Origin: an uncultured Alphaproteobacteria bacterium
GTDB taxonomy: Bacteria > Pseudomonadota > Alphaproteobacteria > Caulobacterales > Hyphomonadaceae
Assembly (NCBI GenBank): GCA_903831255.1
Contig: CAIKWZ010000009.1
Location: 1-64,000 of the forward strand
DNA: 64,000 bases
Direction of reading: 5' to 3'
Made by a program: the position numbers and the translations under genes
The notes under the pieces: model-generated
Database searches by the model: none
What the model saw: the letters and a program-made list of their open reading frames with translations, nothing else
What the model was told of the DNA's origin: nothing
Part shown: piece after piece, positions 17,779 to 26,150 of the stretch
How the letters are laid out: every line of letters starts with the position of its first letter
Position numbering within the stretch: position 1 is the first letter of the stretch

Positions 17779-20052
17779 GTGAACATGCCCTACTCACCGG
17801 ACGGGTCTTCGGTTTATCCGGCGGGTGGACTTGCGCCCTCGGAGGCTCCGGGCGGCCTTGATCTGCAGTCCGTCATCCGGGCTGTCCGTCGTCGACTTAA
17901 TCTCATGGCAGGCGTGTTTCTGTGCGTCTTCGCCCTGGCGACGCTGTTCACTCTGACCCTGAAGCCGCGTTACACGGCCACCTCGAGCGTGATCGTCAAC
18001 ACTCAGAGCGCCAAGGTCATCGATATCGGAGCGGTGATGCAGGGCCTTGCGCCCAACAGCGCTGTCATCGACACCGAGGCGGAGATCCTCAAGAGCCGAT
18101 CGCTTCTGTCAAAGGTGGTCAAGCGGCTGGATCTGGTGGAGAATCCTGAGTTCAACCCGGCTCGGGTTCCTCCCTCCGGAATGGATCAGTTCAAGAACGG
18201 CCTCAAGTCCTTCATCAAATCGGTGCTGCCTGGCGGCGGGGATGAGGCGACAGATGAGGCGCTGAGCGAAGAGGACATCCTCAAAGCCGAACAGGCTGAA
18301 CTCGACGGTGTGATCGCCGCGGTCCAGGGGGCGATTTCGATCAATCGGCTCGGTCCGACCTACATTATTGAAATCAATGCGACGAGTTCCACGCCCGACA
18401 TGGCGGCGCTGCTCGCGAATACGGTCGCGGATGTCTATCTCGACAATCAGCTGGAGACGAAGTTCGATGCGACGCGTCGGGCCAAGTCGTGGCTGGATGA
18501 TCGTGTTGTCGCCTTGCGTGACGAGGTGCGTGAAGCGGAGAGCAAGGTCGAGGCTCACAGGGCGCGTACGGGCCTCCTGTCTGCGGAAGGTTCAACCCTG
18601 ACCGAGCAGGCTATCCGGGATCTCAATGCGCAGCTGACCGTGCAGCAGGCTGATCTGGCCGAGAAGCGGGCCAGACTTCAGAATGTTCAGAACCAGCTGG
18701 CCGCCGGCGGCGGGGTCGATACGATTTCGGAGGCTCTCGCGTCAGGGAATATCAGCGCCCTTCGTGTTCAGCAGGCAGAGATCCTTCGTCGGAAGGCGGA
18801 TCTCAGGGCGCGCTATCTGGACGGCCATCCTGATGTCATCCGCGTTCTCAGCGAGGAGCGGGACGTCGAACGCCAGATCAGCGCCGAACTGCAGAGAATT
18901 GTGTCCGCCCTTGAGCAGGACGTTCTGGTCTCCCGCGAGCGGGTGAATGCGCTTCAGTCACGTCTGAATTCGCAGAAGGGCGAGCTTGCGGTCAATAACC
19001 GCGCCAGTGTCGTGCTGAACGAACTTCAGAGGGACGCGGACGCCAGCCGGGCGCTTTATGAGGAGTTTCTCAACCGGTTCAAGGAGACGAGCGAGCTTGA
19101 CGGCATCACGGAGGCCGATGCGCTGATCAACGCCTATGCGGCGACGCCGACGGGCCCAAGCTTTCCCAACACCACGCTCAACCTTGCGCTGGGCTTTATT
19201 CTCGGCGCCGCACTCGCCGGTCTCGCCGGACTGATTGTGGAGCTTATGGATAGCTTCTTCTCATCTCCTGAGGATGTGGAGCAGTACACGGGGGCTCCCT
19301 ATCTGGTTTCTGTGCCGCTGCTGGCGCCTTCGGGAACCTTCGCAAAGGCCCGGATCAAGCCTGCGGATTACCTTCTTGAAAAGCCTCATTCCGGCTACGC
19401 GGAAGCCTTCCGGAACCTCCGGGCCTCCATTCTCTTCGCAGATGTCGATCATCCGGCGAAAACGGTCGCAGTCGTCTCTTCTCTGCCGGATGAGGGAAAG
19501 ACGAGCATGACCTACTGTCTCGGCCGAATGGCCGCCATGTCAGGCACGAAGACGATCGTGATTGATGGGGACATCCGGCGCCGCCAGCTCACCGAGGTTT
19601 CCGGCGTTCCCGCCGAGGCCGGTCTTCTTGAGTACCTTTTCGGCGAAAGCCGGCTGTCTGATGTGATTGTGACGGACGAGGCGACCGGGCTTCATATTCT
19701 TCCGCTGGCCGACCGTAAGCATACGCCGAAGGATGTCTTTGGCAGCCGCGCGTTCGATGCGCTGATGACCATGCTGAAACAGACCTATGATCTCATTATC
19801 ATCGACACGGGCCCTGTTCTGCTCATGGCTGAGACCCGCGTGGTGACGCGCAAGGTGGACCAGGTTGTCGTCGCCGCCCGCTGGCGCAAGACCAATCGGG
19901 CGACGCTCCGGGAAACCCTCAAAATCCTGCGCGAGTTCAAGGCCAATGTGGCGGGTGTGGCGCTGACCTTTGTCGATCTCCGGCGGCGCGGCCAGTACGC
20001 CTACACAGCCGCCGATTACAAAGCCTACCGGAAGTATTACACGGATGACTGA
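17779..20052 (+). CDS. Polysaccharide co-polymerase with tyrosine autokinase, Wzc-like
   Basis: A 757-aa inner-membrane protein. A cytoplasmic N-terminus is followed by TM1 (about residues 45-65, GVFLCVFALATLFTLTL), a Wzz domain and a long periplasmic coiled-coil region (residues about 240-430). TM2 (LNLALGFILGAALAGLAGLI) leads into the BY-kinase domain. The kinase has Walker A SLPDEGKTSMT (lysine near 574), Walker A' VIDGDIRRRQL and Walker B LIIIDTGPVLLM. The C-terminus carries a tyrosine cluster (YAYTAADYKAYRKYY) for autophosphorylation. It sets chain length and couples polymerisation to export. GTG start with GGAGA eight bases upstream; ATG at 17785 is possible. Confidence 0.92.
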   Translation: MNMPYSPDGSSVYPAGGLAPSEAPGGLDLQSVIRAVRRRLNLMAGVFLCVFALATLFTLTLKPRYTATSSVIVNTQSAKVIDIGAVMQGLAPNSAVIDTEAEILKSRSLLSKVVKRLDLVENPEFNPARVPPSGMDQFKNGLKSFIKSVLPGGGDEATDEALSEEDILKAEQAELDGVIAAVQGAISINRLGPTYIIEINATSSTPDMAALLANTVADVYLDNQLETKFDATRRAKSWLDDRVVALRDEVREAESKVEAHRARTGLLSAEGSTLTEQAIRDLNAQLTVQQADLAEKRARLQNVQNQLAAGGGVDTISEALASGNISALRVQQAEILRRKADLRARYLDGHPDVIRVLSEERDVERQISAELQRIVSALEQDVLVSRERVNALQSRLNSQKGELAVNNRASVVLNELQRDADASRALYEEFLNRFKETSELDGITEADALINAYAATPTGPSFPNTTLNLALGFILGAALAGLAGLIVELMDSFFSSPEDVEQYTGAPYLVSVPLLAPSGTFAKARIKPADYLLEKPHSGYAEAFRNLRASILFADVDHPAKTVAVVSSLPDEGKTSMTYCLGRMAAMSGTKTIVIDGDIRRRQLTEVSGVPAEAGLLEYLFGESRLSDVIVTDEATGLHILPLADRKHTPKDVFGSRAFDALMTMLKQTYDLIIIDTGPVLLMAETRVVTRKVDQVVVAARWRKTNRATLRETLKILREFKANVAGVALTFVDLRRRGQYAYTAADYKAYRKYYTDD

Positions 20053-20072
20053 GGTCGTCCCGCCGGTCCCGG

Positions 20073-21233
20073 TTAAAGGCTGTCGAACGCCTGCCGCAGG
20101 TCGGCGATCAGGTCGTCGGGTTCCTCCAGGCCGATGCTGAAACGCAGGAGCGGCCCTTCCAGTCCGACGGATGCCGAAGCGGCTCTCTTCAGCTGGGGAT
20201 CGCAGTGAATGACGAGGCTCTCGAACCCGCCCCATGAGAAACCCAGTCCGAACAGTTTCAGCTGGTCAAGAAACTGAGATGTCCGTCCGGCGAGGTCGGG
20301 TGATAAACAGCATCCGAACAGGCCGGCTGCCCCTGTGAAATCCCTCTTCCACAATTTGTGAAAGGGGTCTGTCTCGAGGGCTGGATGCAGGATCCTCGCA
20401 ACCTCCGCCCGACCCTGCAGCCAGTGAGCCACTTTGAGACCCGAGGCGCCGTGTCGTTCGAGACGCAAGGGCAGGGTCCGCAGGCCTCTGAGGATCAGAT
20501 AGGCGTCGTCCGGAGAGACGCTGAGGCCCAGATCGCTGGCGGCGTCCTTAAGTTTTGAGGCCAGGCGATCGCTGCGGGTGAACAGAGCGCCGCCGAGCGT
20601 GTCGGCGGATCCGCTGACATACTTGCTGGTCGACTGGACCGATACGTCGATCCCCAGTTCGATCGGTTTGAGGAAAACGCCTGCGCTCCAGGTATTGTCG
20701 ATCACCGAGATGACGCCCGCCCTGCGGCAGACAGCTGCGATCGCGGGCACATCCGCGATCTCGAAGGTGAGAGAGCCGGGGCTTTCGAGAAAGACCAGCC
20801 GTGTGTTGGGGCGGATACGTGTTTCAATATCGCCGCCGATGGTCGGGTCGATGTATTCGACCTCGCATCCCCATCGTCGAAGAAACCGGTCGCAGAAACG
20901 TCGCGTCGGTCCGTAGACGTTGTCGCTCACCAGCACATGGTCGCCCGGCTCGGCGAACGCCATAAAGGGCAGCGTGCACGCCAGAAGGCCGGAGCTGACG
21001 AGGGCGCAGCACGGCGCATTCTCGAGCTCAGACAAGGCCTCCTTCAGGGCCCTGTGCGTGGCTGTCCCGTGACGTCCGTAGGTCCATGTGTCAGGGTCGT
21101 AGAGATCGTCGGCGGAGGCCACCAGGACGGTGGACGCGCGCTGGAGAACGGGGTTGACGCCTCCCTGGGTCAGGGCTTCGTCCCGTGCCGCATGAGACAG
21201 ACGCGTTGCGAGGTGATCAGGTTTCTCAACCAT
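20073..21233 (-). CDS. metC: Cystathionine beta-lyase
   Basis: A 386-aa PLP enzyme of the Cys/Met metabolism family that cleaves cystathionine to homocysteine, pyruvate and ammonia. The PLP lysine lies in QSTSKYVSGSADTLGG; the upstream FLESPGSLTFEIAD and VIDNTWSAG segments contact the cofactor. The N-terminal ARDEALTQGGVNPVLQRAST is typical of the alphaproteobacterial MetC subgroup. It starts 3 bases after the sseA stop codon and ends 20 bases from the convergent Wzc-like gene, so it shares an operon with sseA and interrupts the polysaccharide region. Confidence 0.92.
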   Translation of the reverse strand: MVEKPDHLATRLSHAARDEALTQGGVNPVLQRASTVLVASADDLYDPDTWTYGRHGTATHRALKEALSELENAPCCALVSSGLLACTLPFMAFAEPGDHVLVSDNVYGPTRRFCDRFLRRWGCEVEYIDPTIGGDIETRIRPNTRLVFLESPGSLTFEIADVPAIAAVCRRAGVISVIDNTWSAGVFLKPIELGIDVSVQSTSKYVSGSADTLGGALFTRSDRLASKLKDAASDLGLSVSPDDAYLILRGLRTLPLRLERHGASGLKVAHWLQGRAEVARILHPALETDPFHKLWKRDFTGAAGLFGCCLSPDLAGRTSQFLDQLKLFGLGFSWGGFESLVIHCDPQLKRAASASVGLEGPLLRFSIGLEEPDDLIADLRQAFDSL

Positions 21234-21236
21234 ACC

Positions 21237-22109
21237 TCAGAGCGACGCCACCGGGGCGCCGCTGGCGGGATCGCCCCACTCACACCAGGATCCGTCATAG
21301 ACGGACGCCGTCTCACAGCCGCAGATCGCCTCCGCCAGAGCGAGCACTGCTGCGGTGACGCCCGAGCCGCAGGTGTTCACGATCGGGCGGGTGAGGTCGA
21401 CGCCGCTGGATGCGAACTGAGATCGCATTTCATCGACGGGCAGAAAGCGGCCGTCAGGGGCCAGCAGGCGCGTATAGGGAAGGTTCAGGGCGCCTGCCAT
21501 GTGCCCGCGACGCAGGCCCGGTCGCGGCTCTTCGGCGGCTCCGGTGAACCGCGCGGCCGATCTCGCGTCGAGGACCTGCGCTGAGCCGGTCTCCAGGGCC
21601 TTCCCGACCTGTTCGAGATTACGGACCAGATCGGAGCGCATACGGACGGTGAAGTGACGATCCGAGTGGGGCGTCGGGGGGAGGTCCTCAATGTCTCCTC
21701 CAGCCGCCTTCCAGGCTTCAAAGCCTCCATCCAGAACGGCCACATCGTCATGCCCCATGGTCCGGAACATCCACCACACTCTCGCCGACGCCATGTAGTT
21801 GTTCTGATCGTAACAAATGATCCGATGACCATCTCCCAGACCCAGTCTCCGGGCCCTGGATGCGAACTTTTCCGGAGAGGGGAGCATGTGGGGGAGCGGG
21901 TTCGTCGTGTCCGCGATATCGTCAATGTCGAAGAAGCGCGCGCCGGGAATATGATGGGCGGCGTAGGTCTCCCCGCCGGTCTGCGCTTCGCCAGGTCTGA
22001 ATGTGGTCATGTAGGTTGCATCCAGCACCCGAACATCCGGAGCGCTCAGATGCGATTTCAGCCACTCGGCCGATACGAGAGGGCTTTCGGGAGCGAGGCG
22101 GGCGACCAT
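21237..22109 (-). CDS. sseA: 3-mercaptopyruvate/thiosulfate sulfurtransferase
   Basis: A 290-aa two-domain rhodanese. The N-terminal inactive domain has VLDATYMTTFRPGEAQTGG and HIPGARFFDIDDIAD; the C-terminal domain carries the active-site cysteine in NTCGSGVTA, the CGSGVTA form characteristic of mercaptopyruvate sulfurtransferases. It transfers sulfur from 3-mercaptopyruvate to thiol or cyanide acceptors in the cytosol. It sits immediately upstream of metC with a 3-base gap, giving a sulfur amino acid operon. A GC-rich inverted repeat lies just upstream of its start. Confidence 0.92.
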   Translation of the reverse strand: MVARLAPESPLVSAEWLKSHLSAPDVRVLDATYMTTFRPGEAQTGGETYAAHHIPGARFFDIDDIADTTNPLPHMLPSPEKFASRARRLGLGDGHRIICYDQNNYMASARVWWMFRTMGHDDVAVLDGGFEAWKAAGGDIEDLPPTPHSDRHFTVRMRSDLVRNLEQVGKALETGSAQVLDARSAARFTGAAEEPRPGLRRGHMAGALNLPYTRLLAPDGRFLPVDEMRSQFASSGVDLTRPIVNTCGSGVTAAVLALAEAICGCETASVYDGSWCEWGDPASGAPVASL

Positions 22110-22131
22110 GACCGGTTCATCCTTCCGGGGG

Positions 22132-22165
22132 GGTGAGTCGGGCCGGCGGCCCAGCAGGGATCACC
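22132..22165. promoter_or_regulatory. Interrupted inverted repeat upstream of sseA
   Basis: Outer arms GGTGA/TCACC enclose inner arms GGGCC/GGCCC. The element lies between the sseA start and the end of the small minus-strand gene. It has no T-run and does not match a SAM riboswitch that I recognise, so it may be a hairpin of unknown role. Confidence 0.3.
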
Positions 22166-22502
22166 TAGCCAAACCCGGGCCTGCGACGCAAGGCGAGACC
22201 GGGTGCTTCGCCTCATGGTTGAAGTCCGGGTCGATTATCGTTGTGATTTCGCCCGCCTCGGGAAACCATTTGAGGCATCCCCGCGATTGTCCCAAGACGA
22301 TCCACGTTGGCATCGGCTCGAAACCCTCTGGTTCAGACAGCCACACGATTTCCGTGGCGGTCTTGGGGAATTTCCACCGTCGATGGAGGGAGAAGCTGAG
22401 CTCGGTGGCATGGCTGTTGCTGCCATCCAGCGACGCTTCGGGCGAGAAAGGCGGATCGGATGAAGAACGGTCAAGGCGTCGAGGCTGAAAGGATCGCCTC
22501 AT
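22161..22502 (-). CDS. Hypothetical 113-aa protein upstream of sseA
   Basis: The frame has codon third positions dominated by G/C, like the proven genes around it, whereas the overlapping plus-strand frame does not. This supports coding on the minus strand. The protein has no signal or membrane helix. Its middle is tryptophan- and charge-rich (HRRWKFPKTATEIVWL, GCLKWFPEAGEITTI). No family recognised. Its start region overlaps the divergent priming-transferase gene by 43 bases, and it ends 51 bases before sseA, so it could be the first gene of that operon. The RBS is weak. It could also be a decayed gene fragment. Confidence 0.42.
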   Translation of the reverse strand: MRRSFQPRRLDRSSSDPPFSPEASLDGSNSHATELSFSLHRRWKFPKTATEIVWLSEPEGFEPMPTWIVLGQSRGCLKWFPEAGEITTIIDPDFNHEAKHPVSPCVAGPGLAR

Positions 22503-23155
22503 CGTCAGGATTGCGCTTCGATTCTGCAGTGATGTCGCCGGTTTATTCGAGCCTGGCGAAGCGCTCCATGGATCTTGTGCTGGCGTCTCTGGCGTTCGTG
22601 TTTCTGCTGCCCCTCATGGCTGTCATTTGTCTCGGGATCCGACTGAGCGGGCGCGGACCGGTGATCTTCACGCAGAAGCGCTGCGGCGCCAACGGGCGCT
22701 TTTTCAACTGCTACAAGTTTCGGACGATGCGAACCGATGCGGCCGAGCGCCTTGAGGCCCTGCTTTCATCGGATCCGGCCGCAGCGGCCGAGTGGGCTCT
22801 CTACCAGAAGCTGAGGCTGGACCCCCGGATCACTCCGATCGGACGTTTGCTCAGGCGGACCAGTCTGGATGAGCTTCCCCAGCTGATCAACATTCTTCGC
22901 GGAGAGATGTCGATCATCGGACCCCGGCCCATCACTTCGGGCGAGATTTTCCGATATGGGACAGATTTTGCTTACTATACGGCGGTTCGGCCCGGGGTTC
23001 TGGGGCTGTGGCAGGTCAATGGCAGAAATTCCCTGACCTACGACCAGCGTGTCCGGATGGATGTCGAATATGTCCGCACCTGGTCGATGAGCAAGGATCT
23101 GAGGATTCTGGCGAAGGCGGTCCCCGCCGTGATGTTCGGCTCGGACGCCTACTAA
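22460..23155 (+). CDS. Polyprenyl-phosphate sugar-1-phosphate transferase (priming enzyme)
   Basis: A 231-aa bacterial sugar transferase of the short, single-helix (WbaP C-terminal/PglC-like) type. One hydrophobic segment (about residues 36-56, VLASLAFVFLLPLMAVICLG) is followed by the catalytic domain with VIFTQKRCGANGRFFNCYKF, the acidic RRTSLDELPQL pair, NILRGEMSIIGPRP and VRPGVLGLWQVNGRN. It loads the first sugar phosphate onto undecaprenyl phosphate to start polysaccharide synthesis at the inner membrane. AAAGGCGGA precedes the ATG; a start at the later ATG (residue 25) is possible. It belongs functionally to the polysaccharide region although metC/sseA separate it. Confidence 0.93.
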   Translation: MKNGQGVEAERIASSSGLRFDSAVMSPVYSSLAKRSMDLVLASLAFVFLLPLMAVICLGIRLSGRGPVIFTQKRCGANGRFFNCYKFRTMRTDAAERLEALLSSDPAAAAEWALYQKLRLDPRITPIGRLLRRTSLDELPQLINILRGEMSIIGPRPITSGEIFRYGTDFAYYTAVRPGVLGLWQVNGRNSLTYDQRVRMDVEYVRTWSMSKDLRILAKAVPAVMFGSDAY

Positions 23156-23346
23156 GCTGTCTTTCGGCTCGCGGCTCTTTGCAGCCGCAACTGCGCTGCA
23201 GTCTTGCCGCAGGAGGTCGTTTGTCCCGATATGTCGAAATGCCTGTGAGTTATTGACCCGATGTTAAATGGGTTGGGGGACCATAGTCAGGTCCGGAAAT
23301 CGGGGGCGTTCCCGTCATTTCCGGCCCTCAGCGGGAGGTTCCTGAC

Positions 23347-23568
23347 GTGCAAGCGAGAAAACTCTCCTCTCCCCCGGTCAGGGTCAACGCCGAACGCGCC
23401 CGTGTGCCCGGCGCGGTCCCCGAGGTCCTTCTGGGTCTTCCCGGACGCGCAGACATGGAGGCCGGCGAGGCCCGCTGGCCGGCGTGGAAAGTCACCGTGT
23501 TCGTGACTGTCTTCTGCAGCGTATTCTGGGGCGGCGTCGCCTACGCCGTGACCACGATCGCGGGCTGA
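23347..23568 (+). CDS. Small single-pass membrane protein
   Basis: A 73-aa protein from a GTG preceded by GGGAGG. The basic N-terminal half is followed by one C-terminal transmembrane helix, VTVFVTVFCSVFWGGVAYAV. Small proteins of this shape occur next to priming sugar transferases in some alphaproteobacteria, from memory and unverified. It lies 191 bases downstream of the priming enzyme; that gap includes a GCGGCT/AGCCGC hairpin (23171-23188) without a T-run. Function unknown. Confidence 0.55.
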   Translation: MQARKLSSPPVRVNAERARVPGAVPEVLLGLPGRADMEAGEARWPAWKVTVFVTVFCSVFWGGVAYAVTTIAG

Positions 23569-23647
23569 GCGATCTTTCAGCCCGACCTGTGAGACTGCCC
23601 GGATCTGTCATTCGACGGTTCGTCTGGCGCGCCTTGCGGCGACGTCT

Positions 23648-24646
23648 TCAGCTCAGCCACTCCGGGACTGGCAGGCCTTTTTCGGTCAGGAAAGCCCTGT
23701 TGTAGAGCTTGGAGACATACCGGGATCCGTAGTCGCAAAGGATGGTGACGACCGTCGACCCGGGACCGAGCTTCCGGGCGAGGGCCATGGCCCCAGCGAC
23801 ATTGATCCCTGAAGAGCCGCCAAGACACATGCCTTCATTCTTCGTGAGGTCGAACATGACGCTCAGCGCTTCCTCGTCGCTGATCCGGAAGGCGTCGTCG
23901 ATCGTCACTCCTTCAAGGTTGGCCGTGATGCGAGACTGACCGATGCCTTCCATGATCGAGGATCCTTCCGCCTTCAGTTCCCCTGTGAGGCGCCAGGAGT
24001 AGAGGGCCGCTCCATGAGGGTCCGCAAGCCCGATCCTGACAGCGGGATTGCGCTCCTTGAGGGCGAGAGAGACGCCTCCGAGGGTTCCGCCGGATCCGAC
24101 GGCGCAGATGAAGCCGTCGATCCGGCCATCTGTCTGACGCCAGATTTCCGGACCGGTCGTTTCATAGTGCGCCTGACGATTGGCGACATTGTCGAACTGG
24201 TTGGCCCATATCGCCCCGCCTGGTTCGGATATCGCCAGTTCCTCCGCCAGACGGCGGGAATACTTCACGTAATGATTCGGATTTGCATAGGGAACCGCAT
24301 CCACCTCGACCAGACGTGCGCCGTGACTGCGAATGGCGTCCTTCTTCTCCTGCGACTGGGTTCTCGGCATCACGATCAGGGTGCGATAGCCTAGGGCGTT
24401 GCCCACCACGGCGAGGCCGATGCCTGTGTTGCCCGCTGTTCCTTCCACGATCAGGCCGCCCGGTCTCAGAGCTCCGCTCCGTTCAGCGTCCCGAATGATG
24501 CCCAGAGCGGCTCTGTCCTTGACCGACTGGCCCGGATTGAGGAACTCGGCTTTGCCCAGAATGGTCGCTCCGGTCGCGTCGGAAGCGGCCTTCAGCCGCA
24601 CCAGAGGCGTGTTCCCGATGGCGTCAATGACCGAATTCAGGATCAT
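23648..24646 (-). CDS. cysK: Cysteine synthase (O-acetylserine sulfhydrylase)
   Basis: A 332-aa PLP enzyme that makes cysteine from O-acetylserine and sulfide. The PLP lysine is in GQSVKDRAAL. The substrate loop EGTAGNTGIGLA is the alphaproteobacterial variant of TSGNTG, and the phosphate-binding loop GSGGTLGG follows. The start at 24646 (MILNSVIDAIGNTPLVRL) aligns with family N-termini and has AAGGAG 12 bases upstream. In-frame ATGs at 24703 and 24712 would add about 20 residues unlike the family. The protein also has a C-terminal extension typical of the approx. 330-aa group. It stands alone, divergent from the ChrR-like gene. Confidence 0.92.
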   Translation of the reverse strand: MILNSVIDAIGNTPLVRLKAASDATGATILGKAEFLNPGQSVKDRAALGIIRDAERSGALRPGGLIVEGTAGNTGIGLAVVGNALGYRTLIVMPRTQSQEKKDAIRSHGARLVEVDAVPYANPNHYVKYSRRLAEELAISEPGGAIWANQFDNVANRQAHYETTGPEIWRQTDGRIDGFICAVGSGGTLGGVSLALKERNPAVRIGLADPHGAALYSWRLTGELKAEGSSIMEGIGQSRITANLEGVTIDDAFRISDEEALSVMFDLTKNEGMCLGGSSGINVAGAMALARKLGPGSTVVTILCDYGSRYVSKLYNRAFLTEKGLPVPEWLS

Positions 24647-24780
24647 GTCGAGGCCCAGCTCCTTCTCTTGAGCCTCTGCATACGGGAAGTCGCCCCCTTT
24701 CATCAATCGCATACCAGGCTGATCCGTCCGGGGTGACAGTGCGTAGGCTGTGTTCGTCGCGGTTGCAAAGCGGGTCTGTC

Positions 24781-25422
24781 ATGACGCTCCACGATAACGC
24801 CTATGCGGCGTTTATGCTGGATTACGCCGCCGGCGCTCTGGCGCCGGCTGAGAGTCTGGCTGCGGATCTGCATGTGAGCCTGTCGTCCGAGGGGAGATGC
24901 TCCCTGTCTCTGCTGGAGGCGATCGGAGGACGGATGCTGGAGGCACAGGCCCCCGCCCCGATCGCAAGCGGGGCGGCTGGTCCTTCAGAAGAGCGCCCAG
25001 GACCGCCCGGGGCGTGTCCGCTCGCTTCGGACGGGCGTCATGAGCTCAGGGACAGGCTGTTGAGATCTGATCTTGTGGCTCTGTCGTGGAGACGCGGCTG
25101 GTTCGGGGTCGGCTCCCTGCCGGTCGGCGTTCCGGACGCGAGGCTGCTGAGGCTTGACCCAAGGCAGAGGGCCCCCCAGCATGGTCATCATCGTCGGGAC
25201 GTGACCGTTGTGATTCATGGGTCGTTTGCAGATGAGTTCGGCGTTTATGAGCGAGGGGATCTGGCGTTCGCAGAGCCCGGAATGAAGCATGAGCCGCGAG
25301 CGGTCGGGGATACCCCCTGCATCTGTCTGATCGCAACTGAGCGTCGGTCGGGCTGGACGTCTCTCTTGCCGTCTTTCGTTGTAGCTGGATCGCCTTCAGG
25401 CCCTGGAGCGACTTATCGATGA
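24781..25422 (+). CDS. ChrR-like cupin protein lacking zinc-knuckle cysteines
   Basis: A 213-aa protein related to the ChrR anti-sigma factor/cupin family. The C-terminal cupin has RLDPRQRAPQHGHHRRDVTV, GSFADEFGVYERGDLAF and KHEPRA, giving the histidine/glutamate metal set. The N-terminal region keeps the helix AYAAFMLDYAAGALAPAESL and a histidine, but where ChrR has HxxxCxxC it reads HVSLSSEGR, so the zinc-binding cysteines are absent. There is no ECF sigma gene next to it. It may be a stand-alone cupin or a degenerate anti-sigma protein. It overlaps the downstream DUF6134 gene as ATGA. Confidence 0.78.
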   Translation: MTLHDNAYAAFMLDYAAGALAPAESLAADLHVSLSSEGRCSLSLLEAIGGRMLEAQAPAPIASGAAGPSEERPGPPGACPLASDGRHELRDRLLRSDLVALSWRRGWFGVGSLPVGVPDARLLRLDPRQRAPQHGHHRRDVTVVIHGSFADEFGVYERGDLAFAEPGMKHEPRAVGDTPCICLIATERRSGWTSLLPSFVVAGSPSGPGATYR

Positions 25423-26150
25423 GGCCAGGTGTTAGCGCATGGGTTGCGATGCTGGCGCTGTCCGGCATTCTTTCGGTGGCGACGGCTGGCCCGGCTGCCG
25501 CTGCGCCACAGGGAGCTGGCGCGCCTGCGTCCGCCACGCTCGCCGGCGGGGGCGTTGGTCGCTGGAAGCCCGCAGACGGATCACGGATCGAGTTTGACGT
25601 CCTCCGGAATGGCCAGCCGTTCGGACGGCATGTCGTAGCGTTTCGTCGCAAGGGCGACACGCTGAATGTAGAGACCGATATCGATCTCAAAGTGATGATC
25701 GGGCCGCTCACGGTCTACCATTATGTTCATGACGCTACCGAGACCTGGATCGGCGGAGCGCTCGAGCGTGTTGAGGCCCGAACCAAAAAGGACGGTCGCT
25801 GGCGTGAAGTGGCGGCAAAAGCTGTCCAGGGCGGTCTCGATGTTGCCGGGTCAGCTTTCCGCGGCGTTCTGAACAAGCCCGTCATTCCCTCAACACACTG
25901 GAATATCGAGCAGATGAGCGAGCCGGCGATGCTGTCGACCGAGACCGGCGAGATGCTCAAGATGACCGTTGTTGATAAGGGGCTTGAGACTGTCCGGATC
26001 GGATCGGGGGAGATTCAGGCCCGCCGGTATCTGGTGAAGTCTGATCTTGACGCCGAGTTCTGGTATGACGCCCGGGGGCGATGGGTGAAGTGCGCCTTCA
26101 CGGCGGAGGGCTCGCGGGTAGAGTACGTGCTGCGCGAGCTTCCAGCCTGA
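25419..26150 (+). CDS. Secreted DUF6134-like protein
   Basis: A 243-aa protein with a signal peptide (cleavage near GPAAAA, about residue 28) and a beta-rich domain. It includes RIEFDVLRNGQPFGRHVVAF, a VETDIDLKVMIG strand pair and a C-terminal EFWYDARGRWVKCAF. This is the layout I associate with DUF6134, periplasmic proteins of unknown function that resemble DUF3108-type domains. It is translationally coupled on both sides: ATGA overlap with the ChrR-like gene and TGATG overlap with the SDR gene, so the three form an operon. Function unknown. Confidence 0.75.
   Translation: MRPGVSAWVAMLALSGILSVATAGPAAAAPQGAGAPASATLAGGGVGRWKPADGSRIEFDVLRNGQPFGRHVVAFRRKGDTLNVETDIDLKVMIGPLTVYHYVHDATETWIGGALERVEARTKKDGRWREVAAKAVQGGLDVAGSAFRGVLNKPVIPSTHWNIEQMSEPAMLSTETGEMLKMTVVDKGLETVRIGSGEIQARRYLVKSDLDAEFWYDARGRWVKCAFTAEGSRVEYVLRELPA

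Noticed and set aside
22203-22463. Plus-strand frame ending as ATGA onto the priming transferase
   Set aside because: The overlap is attractive, but its codon third positions are mixed and the opposing frame has the expected G/C bias.
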